DNA of 15,621 nucleotides from JAXDLW01 sp046262515. GTDB lineage: Bacteria; Chloroflexota; Dormibacteria; DASZGP01. The notes beneath the pieces are model-generated. The model did no database searches and was not told where the DNA came from. It saw only the letters and a program-made list of their open reading frames with translations. Both the position numbers and the translations under genes were made by a program. This document shows, one piece after another, positions 6,044-13,369 of the stretch. Within the stretch, counting starts at the first letter, position 1, and each line of letters starts with the position of its first letter. Location: assembly GCA_046262515.1 (NCBI GenBank), contig JBHEMP010000060.1, positions 1 through 15,621 on the forward strand. Direction: 5' to 3'.

Positions 6044-7573
6044 ATGGGCCAGGAGTCACCGGGTACGCCGCTTCTGAGCGTCGTCATCCCGACCCGGAAC
6101 GAGGCCGACAACGTCGAAACGCTGGTGGCGCGGCTGTCGCAGGTCCTGGCCGGCGTCCCCGTGGAACTGGTCTTCATCGACGACAGCTCGGACGCCACAC
6201 CGGGCCTGTTGGAAAAACTGTCGGAGAACCGGCCGGAGGGGGTGTCCGTCCGCGCGGTGCACCGGGAGCCGGCCGAGCAGACGGGGCTCGGCTCAGCCGC
6301 GGCGCTCGGGCTGAAGCTGGCGGCGGGCACGGTGGTCGCGGTCATGGATGGTGACCTGCAACATCCCCCGGAGCTGTTGGTGGAGATGGTGCGGGAGCTG
6401 GAGGACAGGGACCTGGACCTGGTGGTCGCGTCCCGGTACATGGCAGGGGGAAGCGCCCGCGGTCTCAACGGCCCGGCCCGGGTCCTGGTCTCCCGGGGAA
6501 GCAAGGTCGTATCCCAGGTCCTCTTCCGCGAGGCCCGCAAGACCAGCGACCCGCTCAGCGGCTACTTCCTCTGCCGCCGCGCCGCCATCGAGGGGTTGGA
6601 GTTCCGGCCCATCGGCTTCAAGATCCTGCTTGAGGTCCTGGTCTGCACCGCGGCGGCGCGCGTTGGTGACGTGCCGTTGAAGTTCGCCGAGCGCCACGCG
6701 GGCCGCAGCAACGCGTCGATGGCGCAGGGGGTCGCTTTTGCCCGCCACCTCTGGTCCCTGCTGGTGCACGTGCCCGGCTCGGCTCGCATCTGGAAGTACG
6801 GGACCGTGGGCGCGGCGGGGCTCGGCATCTTTCTCGGTCTGCTCGCCGCCCTGTCGGCCGTGGGCACGGGCCCATACCTGGCGTGGTTCGTGGCCTTCGT
6901 TGTGAGCCTCTTCCTGAACTGGCAGCTGAACCGCGTCGTGACCTTTGCCGACGTCGCCTCGCCGTTCACGGCGGGCCGCGGGCGCCCGCTGTACCTGCCG
7001 GCGGCCCTCTTCGGCGGCCTGGCCAACCTCACGATATACGTGGCGCTGATTGTCCTGCTCGGAGCTGTTGTCCCCCTCGCCGGCCTGGGCGGCGCGCTGA
7101 CCGCGATGGTTGTCAACTACACCGTGCATCGCCGCCTCCTGCGCCGACCACCGCGGGTCAGGGGTGCCGGGGCCGACGCCCACGGCCTCGCGGCCCGAGC
7201 CGAGGCCCACTTCTCCTGCCAGGCCCACGTACTCATGGCGCCCCTGGACGCGCGGGACCTTGACGACCTGGGGAGAAACGGTGGGACCACCCCCCACGAA
7301 CTGCTGCGGGCGTTCCGCACCGGCCGGCCGCTGCTGCTGGCGGAGGCACCATCGCACAAGCCGCAGGCCCGCGCGAACGTCGGACTCGAAGCGTGGATGG
7401 CGATTCCCATCGTGGAGGGGGCGGAAGCAGTCGGCCTGCTGGTCCTGCAGCGGTCGGGCAGCGCGTTCACCGCCGACGAGCTGGCGTCGCTGCTGCCGGC
7501 ACTCGCCAGCCGCGTCGCCGGAGGCACGGCGATCACACCCATCTTGGCTGCGGGCAAGGCGGCTCGCCGATAA
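6044..7573 (+). CDS. GT2 glycosyltransferase - GtrA membrane domain - GAF-like domain fusion
   Basis: A 509-residue three-part protein. Residues 1-230 are a GT-A fold family 2 glycosyltransferase of the polyprenyl-phosphate mannosyl/glucosyl transferase type: LSVVIPTRNEADN, FIDDSSDAT (44-52), the metal-binding MDGDLQHPPE (101-110), DPLSGYFLCRR (169-179) and GFKILLE. Residues about 248-365 are a GtrA domain with four hydrophobic segments and the typical FLNWQLNRVVTF and NYTVHRRLL ends. This pair probably charges a polyprenyl phosphate with sugar and helps flip it across the membrane. Residues about 385-495 (from AEAHF through WMAIPIVEGAEAVGLLVLQR to ELASLLPALASRV) match the strand-helix pattern of a GAF domain, which usually senses small molecules. 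GT2-GtrA fusions are known; a C-terminal GAF is unusual to me. The stop is seven bases before the KimA-like start. Confidence 0.88.
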   Translation: MGQESPGTPLLSVVIPTRNEADNVETLVARLSQVLAGVPVELVFIDDSSDATPGLLEKLSENRPEGVSVRAVHREPAEQTGLGSAAALGLKLAAGTVVAVMDGDLQHPPELLVEMVRELEDRDLDLVVASRYMAGGSARGLNGPARVLVSRGSKVVSQVLFREARKTSDPLSGYFLCRRAAIEGLEFRPIGFKILLEVLVCTAAARVGDVPLKFAERHAGRSNASMAQGVAFARHLWSLLVHVPGSARIWKYGTVGAAGLGIFLGLLAALSAVGTGPYLAWFVAFVVSLFLNWQLNRVVTFADVASPFTAGRGRPLYLPAALFGGLANLTIYVALIVLLGAVVPLAGLGGALTAMVVNYTVHRRLLRRPPRVRGAGADAHGLAARAEAHFSCQAHVLMAPLDARDLDDLGRNGGTTPHELLRAFRTGRPLLLAEAPSHKPQARANVGLEAWMAIPIVEGAEAVGLLVLQRSGSAFTADELASLLPALASRVAGGTAITPILAAGKAARR

Positions 7574-7574
7574 T
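7569..7574 (+). promoter_or_regulatory. Possible -10 element (GATAAT) before the KimA-like gene
   Basis: GATAAT (5/6 to TATAAT) overlaps the stop codon of the upstream gene and ends six bases before the ATG at 7581. This would give a leaderless transcript of the transporter and sensor genes apart from the glycosyltransferase gene. A weak AGG three bases before the ATG leaves ordinary operon translation open too. Confidence 0.42.
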
Positions 7575-7580
7575 CAGGTC

Positions 7581-9848
7581 ATGTCGGCGCCGCCACCCGT
7601 GAGCGACCCTCAGGCTCCCTCGACAGGGTTCCTCGAGGAGGTCGGCAGGCGCTGGGGCGCGCAGGGGCGCAGGGCCTTTTCGAGCTGGAACATCGAGCCC
7701 GACATCGAGCTCTATGAGGAGGACGAGGACACCGGCGGCGGCACCGGGCTGCTGCGCTTCACCCGCAACGACAAGGCGGGCCTCGAACGCGAGGAAAAGA
7801 CCGGTGTGCTGAGGGCGACGGTTCGCGCGGAACGCCCCGCCGAGGGCTTCGGCCGCGTCGTGGCCGACCTCCGCAGTGTCGTCCTGGGCAAGCCGCTGGC
7901 CAGTTCACGAGCAGCCCACGAGCGCCTCACCAAGGTCAAGGCCCTCGCCGTCCTGTCCTCGGACGCGCTGTCATCGGTCGCCTATGCCACGGAGCAGACC
8001 CAGGCCGTGCTGCTGCTGGCAGGGGCCTCCGCCCTCTTCATCTCCCCGTACCTGGGCGCGGCCATCGTCGCCCTGCTGCTGATCGTCGGTGCCTCCTACC
8101 GCCAGACCATCCGCGCCTATCCCAAAGGCGGGGGCTCCTACATCGTGGCCAGCGACAACATCGGCCCCCTTGCCGGGCTGATCGCCGGCGCGTCATTGAT
8201 GACCGACTACATCCTCACGGTGGCCGTCTCGGTATCGGCGGGCATCGGGGCGGTCATCTCGGCGCTGCCGGGCCTTGCCCCGTTCACCGTTCCCCTCGGC
8301 CTGACGGTGATCGGCCTGATCGTGATGGCCAACCTGCGCGGAATCAAAGAGGCGGGAACAATCTTCACCGCGCCCACGTACCTGTTTGTGTTCGGGATGC
8401 TGGTGATGATCGCGCTGGGAGTGGTGCACGTCATCACGCAGGGCACCCACGTCGACCCCTCCATCCGCGACAGCAACTACACCGGGGGGGCCATCGAGGG
8501 GCTCGGCGTGATCCTGGTCCTGAGGGCTTTCGCCTCCGGTTGCACCGCGCTCACCGGGGTGGAGGCGATCTCCGATGGGGTCCCCGCCTTCAAGGCCCCG
8601 GAGTGGCGCAACGCGCGCACCACGCTGATGTACATGGTCGGCATCCTTGCCATCACCTTCGCCGGCGTGACCCTGCTGGCGCACGCCTTCGACCTCCGCC
8701 CCAGCTACCAGGCCGGCACGCCGGGCCTCAACCCCCACCTCCTCCACGCCGACGCCTACCAGACCACACTGTCCAAGCTGGCGCACGTCGTATTTGGAAA
8801 CGGTCCGGGCTACATCTATATCCAGGCAACCACCGCCCTGATCCTGGCCCTGGCGGCCAACACCTCGTTCTCCGACTTCCCGCGCCTGCTGTATTTCATG
8901 GCCCGCGACAAGTACGCACCTTCGCAGTTCGGCAGCCTCGGCGACCGGCTCGCCTTCTCGAACGGGATCATCACCCTGGGCGTCCTGGCGGCGATCCTCT
9001 ACACCGTCTTCAAGGGCAGCACCGATGCCCTCATCCCGCTGTACACCATTGGCGTCTTCCTGAGCTTCACGCTCAGCCAGGGCGGCATGGTGGTGCGCTG
9101 GTGGCGGCTCGGCCGCAGCGGCGACGCCGAGGAACGCAAGGGGTGGCGGCAGAAACTCGCCATGAACCTCACCGGCGCCGTCGCCACCTTCGTGGTTCTC
9201 CTGATCGCGGCATACACCAAGTTCCTCGCCGGCGCCTGGGTCGTGGTGGCGCTGATCCCGGTCCTGGTGCTTGTTTTCCTGGCGATCCACCGCCATTACC
9301 TTTCCGCGCGGGGCCGCCTGCAGGCGGAAACCCCACTCACGCCCGGGGATGTGCACCCGGTCGCCGTGGTGCCGATCAACGACCTCACCGACATCACCAT
9401 GGGGACGCTGGCGCTGGCCCGACGCCTCGCCGACGACGTGATCGCCGTCTACATAACGGACGACCCCGAGGCCATCGCGATGATCCGCGAGAAATGGGAC
9501 AGGTGGGGCAACCACGTGCAGTTGCAGGTCATTGAATCGCCGTATCGAAGCATCGTCCGGCCCTTGCTCACCTTCCTGGGGGCGCTCGAGGACCAGCTCA
9601 AGGGACATACCCTGATGGTGGTGCTCCCGGAGATGGTGCACACGCACTGGTGGCACCAGTTCCTGCACAACCAGACCGCGCTGCGCCTCAAGGCCGCGCT
9701 GCTTTTCCGGCCGGGGACTGTCGTCATCAACGTGCCCTACCACCTCCGCGACGACCGCGACCACGACCACAAGGTGGACGACCACTGGACCGCGCCACTC
9801 GATGGCGCCGAGGTGACCCTTGTCCCCGGCGAGGAGCCGGCGCGGTGA
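7581..9848 (+). CDS. kimA: KimA-like APC-superfamily potassium transporter
   Basis: KimA proteins are proton-coupled potassium importers of the APC superfamily that are inhibited by cyclic di-AMP in Bacillus. This one has 755 residues, longer than Bacillus KimA (about 600). Residues 1-110 are a hydrophilic extension with an acidic patch (ELYEEDED, 43-50). The family signature LSSDALSSVAYATEQ is at 125-139, and MTDYILTVAVSVSAG follows at 207-221. As I recall, KimA Asp36, Tyr43, Asp117 and Tyr118 line the potassium site; they would match Asp128, Tyr135, Asp209 and Tyr210 here. About twelve membrane helices follow up to HRHYLSARG. The last 180 or so residues form a cytosolic USP-like domain ending LPEMVHTHWWHQFLHNQTAL and VVINVPYHL, typical of the family. 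The stop overlaps the KdpD-like start by four bases. Confidence 0.9.
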   Translation: MSAPPPVSDPQAPSTGFLEEVGRRWGAQGRRAFSSWNIEPDIELYEEDEDTGGGTGLLRFTRNDKAGLEREEKTGVLRATVRAERPAEGFGRVVADLRSVVLGKPLASSRAAHERLTKVKALAVLSSDALSSVAYATEQTQAVLLLAGASALFISPYLGAAIVALLLIVGASYRQTIRAYPKGGGSYIVASDNIGPLAGLIAGASLMTDYILTVAVSVSAGIGAVISALPGLAPFTVPLGLTVIGLIVMANLRGIKEAGTIFTAPTYLFVFGMLVMIALGVVHVITQGTHVDPSIRDSNYTGGAIEGLGVILVLRAFASGCTALTGVEAISDGVPAFKAPEWRNARTTLMYMVGILAITFAGVTLLAHAFDLRPSYQAGTPGLNPHLLHADAYQTTLSKLAHVVFGNGPGYIYIQATTALILALAANTSFSDFPRLLYFMARDKYAPSQFGSLGDRLAFSNGIITLGVLAAILYTVFKGSTDALIPLYTIGVFLSFTLSQGGMVVRWWRLGRSGDAEERKGWRQKLAMNLTGAVATFVVLLIAAYTKFLAGAWVVVALIPVLVLVFLAIHRHYLSARGRLQAETPLTPGDVHPVAVVPINDLTDITMGTLALARRLADDVIAVYITDDPEAIAMIREKWDRWGNHVQLQVIESPYRSIVRPLLTFLGALEDQLKGHTLMVVLPEMVHTHWWHQFLHNQTALRLKAALLFRPGTVVINVPYHLRDDRDHDHKVDDHWTAPLDGAEVTLVPGEEPAR
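9831..9836 (+). promoter_or_regulatory. Shine-Dalgarno of the tandem KdpD-like gene
   Basis: GAGGAG lies eight bases before the GTG at 9845, within the end of the transporter gene. It fixes the GTG start and the GTGA overlap, indicating coupled translation of transporter and sensor. Confidence 0.65.
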
Positions 9849-12130
9849 CGGAGCAGACCCCGGTGTCCGAGCAGACCACGGCATCCAGGCGGGGGCGCTT
9901 GACGATCTTCGTCGCGGCGGCGCCCGGTGCGGGCAAGACCTACTCGATGCTCGAGGAGGGCCATCGCCGCCTGGCGGCCGGCGAGACCGTGGCCGTGGGC
10001 CTGGTCGAGAGCTATGGACGCCCGAAGACAGAGGCCGTCATGGAGGGTCTCGAGGTGATCCCCCGGCGCGTCGTTCCGTATAAGGGCATCGACGTCCAGG
10101 AGCTGGACGTGGACGAGGTGGTCCGCCGCCATCCTGACGTCGTGCTGGTGGACGAGCTGTACCACACCAACGCGCCGGGTGTGAAGAACGAGAAGCGCTA
10201 CCAGGACGTCGAGGAGATCCGCAACGCGGGCATCGACGTGCTCAGCACCATGAACATCCAGCACATCGAATCCCTCAAGGACGTGGCCGAGCAGATAACC
10301 GGCAAATCGATCCGCGAAACCATCCCCGACCGTCTCCTCGACGACGCCGACGAGATCCAGCTGGTGGACATCTCGCCGGAGGCACTGCGTAAGCGGATGA
10401 AGCACGGCAACATCTACCCCGCCCAGAACATCGAGCGCGGCCTCGAGGGCTTCTTCCAGGCCGGCACCCTGGCGGCGATGCGGGAGCTGGCCCTGGGTTG
10501 GCTGGCCAACGCCGAGTCAGAGCGCATCCCCGAGGCGGCCACCTCTTCGGAGAACGTGGTTGCCGCCGTGCGTGAGCCGGTGCAGAGCCAACCGCTCATC
10601 CGGCGCGCGGTGCGCATGAGCCGGCGGTATCGCGGTAAATGCGCCGTGGTCACGGTTCTCCGGCCCGGCGAAATGCTGACCGAGACCATGGAGGAGAGCC
10701 AGGAACTGGCCGAGGCCCTGGACGCGGAGTTCGACGTGGTCGTCGACGGCGACCCCGTGGGCGCCATCGTTGAGGCGGTGCACCGCCACGACGCCAAGCA
10801 GCTGGTCCTCGGGGCGCCCGGCGGTCGCTTCCTGGAGCGCTACCGGGGAACGCTTGTCGACGAGGTCCTGGACCAGCTCAAGGATGTCGACATCCACGTC
10901 ATTGCCCGGCTGGACAGCGGTGGCGAGAAGAAGGCCGACCCCAAGACGGTGGTCGAGGCCGCGGTGTCCGAACCGGTCGCCGACCCCATAGGGACCGAGG
11001 GCGGCGAGCGCGGCTACCTGCGCATCTACGTGGGTTACGCCCCGGGCTGCGGTACGACCTCGATGATGCTACGCGAGGGTCAGCGGCGCGCGGGCCGCGG
11101 TACCCGCGTGGTGGTCGGGGCCGCTGCCACCTACAACGTCAGGACCGACCTGGAAGCCCTGGCGGGGCTCGTCGTGGTTCCGGCGAAAAGCACTCCCACG
11201 CGCCCCGGCGGCGCGGCTGACATGGACCTGGAGGCCATCCTCGCAAGCGACGCGGAGGTCGTCTGCGTCGACGACCTGGGCTACGAGAACCGGCTCCCGG
11301 ATGCCCGACATCGCTATCGCTTCGAGGAGATCGAGGTGCTCCGGCGGGCCGGGTTCAAGGTCGTGAGTACCGTCCACCTGCACGACGTCGCCAGCGCCGC
11401 CGCCACCGTGGCGGAGGCCACCGGGGTGGCGCGCGGCGGGATCGTCCCGGATTGGGTGCTGCGTCAGTCGACCGAGCTCGAAGTGGTCGACGTGCCCCCG
11501 GCCGCCCTCCTGCACCGGCTCCAGGAGCACGATGTCCCGGTCAGCGAGGAGCGGCGCCGCCAGCTCCGCGAGAGCTACACCCTTGACGTGTTGAGCCGGC
11601 TTCGTGAGGTCGCGCTGCGCCTGGTGGCGACCCACACCGACGCTCGCCTGCTCGCGTACATGGAAGCCAGCGGCATAACCCAGTCCTGGGAATCCATGGC
11701 CCGCGTGATGGCCTGCGTCGCGCCTCAGCCGGGGCTTGAGGGGTTGATCGAGCGCGCCGCGCGCGAGGCCCGCCGCGCGGAGGGAAAACTGGTGGTCGTG
11801 AGCGTTGGGCCGACGGAGAACCAGGCCGGCGACGTTGGCGTCGCCGCCTCGGCGGCCACCGCCCGCTACCAGGAACTGGCCCTCACCCTGGGAGGCCAGT
11901 TCGTGACGCTGCGGTCGGGTAAGCCGTCCCAGGCGCTCCTGGATTACGCCCGCAAGACCCACGTGACGGAGATCGTTCTCGCCCGCGGGGGCCAGAAGGA
12001 GAAATCCGGCGCCCTGGGAAGCTCCATCAAGCGAGAGATCATCCGCGGCGCCTCGCAGATCGACGTCCATGTCCTGCGCGAAACGGTGCCAGCGGGCGAC
12101 TCCTTCACCCTCGAGGACGTCGGCGCCTAG
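9845..12130 (+). CDS. Tandem KdpD-type sensor protein without histidine kinase
   Basis: A 761-residue soluble protein made of two copies of the KdpD N-terminal unit (sensor domain plus USP domain). Copy 1 has Walker A AAPGAGKT (25-32), LVDELYHTNAPG (101-112), STMNIQHIESL (134-144), IRETIPD (156-162) and AMRELALGWL (211-220), then a USP domain at about 245-357. Copy 2 repeats the order at about 390-600 but is eroded: the Walker A position reads YAPGCGTT (398-405, Lys replaced by Thr404) and the Walker B region reads VCVDDLGYEN (475-482 core). A second USP domain spans about 610-745. The four membrane helices, GAF and kinase domains of full KdpD are all missing, and the frame ends cleanly before a hairpin. 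Kinase-less short KdpD proteins are known in cyanobacteria and Deinococcus; this doubled form next to a potassium transporter suggests direct control of transport. That role is inferred. Confidence 0.88.
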   Translation: MTEQTPVSEQTTASRRGRLTIFVAAAPGAGKTYSMLEEGHRRLAAGETVAVGLVESYGRPKTEAVMEGLEVIPRRVVPYKGIDVQELDVDEVVRRHPDVVLVDELYHTNAPGVKNEKRYQDVEEIRNAGIDVLSTMNIQHIESLKDVAEQITGKSIRETIPDRLLDDADEIQLVDISPEALRKRMKHGNIYPAQNIERGLEGFFQAGTLAAMRELALGWLANAESERIPEAATSSENVVAAVREPVQSQPLIRRAVRMSRRYRGKCAVVTVLRPGEMLTETMEESQELAEALDAEFDVVVDGDPVGAIVEAVHRHDAKQLVLGAPGGRFLERYRGTLVDEVLDQLKDVDIHVIARLDSGGEKKADPKTVVEAAVSEPVADPIGTEGGERGYLRIYVGYAPGCGTTSMMLREGQRRAGRGTRVVVGAAATYNVRTDLEALAGLVVVPAKSTPTRPGGAADMDLEAILASDAEVVCVDDLGYENRLPDARHRYRFEEIEVLRRAGFKVVSTVHLHDVASAAATVAEATGVARGGIVPDWVLRQSTELEVVDVPPAALLHRLQEHDVPVSEERRRQLRESYTLDVLSRLREVALRLVATHTDARLLAYMEASGITQSWESMARVMACVAPQPGLEGLIERAAREARRAEGKLVVVSVGPTENQAGDVGVAASAATARYQELALTLGGQFVTLRSGKPSQALLDYARKTHVTEIVLARGGQKEKSGALGSSIKREIIRGASQIDVHVLRETVPAGDSFTLEDVGA

Positions 12131-12161
12131 CCGGGATCCACCGATCCGCACGATCCCGGCT
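12129..12161 (+). terminator. Hairpin at the end of the sensor operon
   Basis: Perfect 10-base arms AGCCGGGATC (12129-12138, starting inside the TAG stop) and GATCCCGGCT (12152-12161) flank a 13-base loop. The following TTAACCATTCTG is only partly T-rich, so this may be a weak intrinsic terminator or an RNA-end-stabilising stem. Confidence 0.55.
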
Positions 12162-12199
12162 TAACCATTCTGTGCTGGCGTACCGGGCCGGCGGGGTAC

Positions 12200-12205
12200 G
12201 ACAAT
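12200..12205 (+). promoter_or_regulatory. Possible -10 element (GACAAT) of the TPR-AAA gene
   Basis: GACAAT (4/6 to TATAAT) ends seven bases before the ATG at 12213 and no Shine-Dalgarno sequence is present (CGGGCCC), again fitting leaderless expression. The preceding hairpin makes a separate promoter likely. Confidence 0.42.
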
Positions 12206-12212
12206 CGGGCCC

Positions 12213-13334
12213 ATGCCCCCCCATCGCACGACCATTGCCGCGGCACAGGCGGCCGTCGGCGCCGACCCCATCTCCACGGGGCTGCGCCTGCACCTATCGA
12301 CGCTGCTCCTCGATGCGGGACAGGCCGGCGATGCCCTGCCGCACATCGAGGCCGTCCTGGCCGGCGACCCCCGCAACGTCGAGGCCCTGCTGCAGGCGAC
12401 GCGAGCCTGCGAGGCCCTGGGCGATGCAATGCGTGCGAAACGCTTCCGCGAGCAGGCGACCACGCTTTCTGTCGCGGCGGGGCCCGCGGTCGACCCCGCG
12501 CCACCGCTGCCAGGGCCGGTCAGCTCGCGGTTCACGCTCGCGGATGTCGGCGGGCGTGACCACCTCAAGCAGCGGCTCCAGGTCTCCTTCCTCGGCCCCC
12601 TCAGAGATCCCGACCGGCGCGAGGCCCGGGGCGCGTCGGGGCGGGGGGGGCTGATGTTCTGCGGGCCACCGGGCTGCGGGAAGTCGGTCCTGGCCCAGGC
12701 CCTGGCGGGGGAGCTAAAGGCGCACTTCATCCGCGTCCGCGTGCCCGAGATCACCGGCGCCGAGCCGGGCAGCCCCATCCACCTGAGCTCGATTTTCGAG
12801 CTCGCCAGGCGCAACAGCCCGGCGATCGTGTTCCTGGACGACATCGAGGCCGCGGACCAGTCCGCGGTGGAACCGCTCTCGGCTCCGCTGCTGGCCGAGA
12901 TGGCGCGTGAGGAGAACGGCGCCGTCTTCGTGGTCGCCGCCACGGACCAGCCGTGGAACGTCCCGCCCGCGCTATTTGAACGCGGCGGTTTCGACCGCCA
13001 GATGTTGATCCTCCCCCCGGACAGGGCGGCGCGGGTCGCGGTGTTGCGCCATCACCTGCGCGGCCGCCAGGCCGATAGCCTCAACCTTGAGGTGGCGGCG
13101 GATGACCTCGATGGCTACTCGGGAACCGACATCGCGAGGGTGTGCGAGGAGGCCGCTCAGGCCGCGCAGGCATCAACGCCAGCCCGACTCATCACCCGCG
13201 AGGACCTGGAGGAGGCCCGCAGGGTGGTGCCGCGGAGCACTCCCTCATGGTTCGAGGCAGCCCGCAGCCACGAGGTCTTCGGGGCGATGCACGACGACCT
13301 TCTGGTGTACATGCGGTCGCGGCACATCGGCTAA
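12213..13334 (+). CDS. TPR-AAA ATPase with altered catalytic motifs
   Basis: A 373-residue protein. Residues 8-85 form alpha-helical hairpins of the TPR type (RLHLSTLLLDAGQAGDALPHIEAVLAGDPRNVEALLQ). After a Pro-rich linker (about 90-103) comes one AAA module: entry motif FTLADVGGRDHLKQRL, Walker A GPPGCGKS (151-158), Walker B IVFLDD (205-210), sensor-1 region AATDQPW (242-248), FERGGFDRQ (255-263) and sensor-2 GYSGTDIARVCEEAA (301-315). The C-terminal helix SWFEAARSHEVFGAMHDDLLVY is like that of Vps4/FtsH-related AAA proteins. The usual catalytic Glu after the Walker B Asp is Asp210, the sensor-1 Asn is Asp245, and the first of two arginine-finger positions is Gly259 while Arg262 is kept. It may remodel or bind a protein partner chosen by the TPR part. 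The partner is unknown; it is convergent with the polymerase gene. Confidence 0.88.
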   Translation: MPPHRTTIAAAQAAVGADPISTGLRLHLSTLLLDAGQAGDALPHIEAVLAGDPRNVEALLQATRACEALGDAMRAKRFREQATTLSVAAGPAVDPAPPLPGPVSSRFTLADVGGRDHLKQRLQVSFLGPLRDPDRREARGASGRGGLMFCGPPGCGKSVLAQALAGELKAHFIRVRVPEITGAEPGSPIHLSSIFELARRNSPAIVFLDDIEAADQSAVEPLSAPLLAEMAREENGAVFVVAATDQPWNVPPALFERGGFDRQMLILPPDRAARVAVLRHHLRGRQADSLNLEVAADDLDGYSGTDIARVCEEAAQAAQASTPARLITREDLEEARRVVPRSTPSWFEAARSHEVFGAMHDDLLVYMRSRHIG

Positions 13335-13339
13335 CGCCT

Positions 13340-13362
13340 GGAGCGCGGACGACACACGCTCC
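13340..13362. terminator. Short hairpin between convergent genes
   Basis: GGAGCG (13340-13345) and CGCTCC (13357-13362) form a 6-bp stem with an 11-base loop in the 35-base gap between the two convergent stops. GAAACGTTTAT follows on the plus strand. It could end transcription from either side but is short. Confidence 0.3.
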
Positions 13363-13369
13363 GAAACGT

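Noticed and set aside
7574..7580. Cyclic di-AMP (ydaO/kimA) riboswitch before the KimA-like gene
   Set aside because: Only seven bases separate the upstream stop from the ATG, and the region before it is coding, so there is no leader to hold a riboswitch.
8193..9884. 563-codon minus-strand frame opposite the KimA-like gene
   Set aside because: Antisense shadow: His/Asp/Gly/Gln-rich low-complexity translation with no family motif, lying over a well-supported transporter.
11069..12151. Minus-strand frame opposite the second KdpD half
   Set aside because: No motif and no start context; the plus-strand protein is recognisable throughout this stretch.
12131..12212. Frameshifted remains of a KdpD histidine kinase domain after the sensor
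   Set aside because: The stop is followed at once by a hairpin and then by an unrelated AAA gene; no H-box, N-box or membrane helices occur in any frame here.
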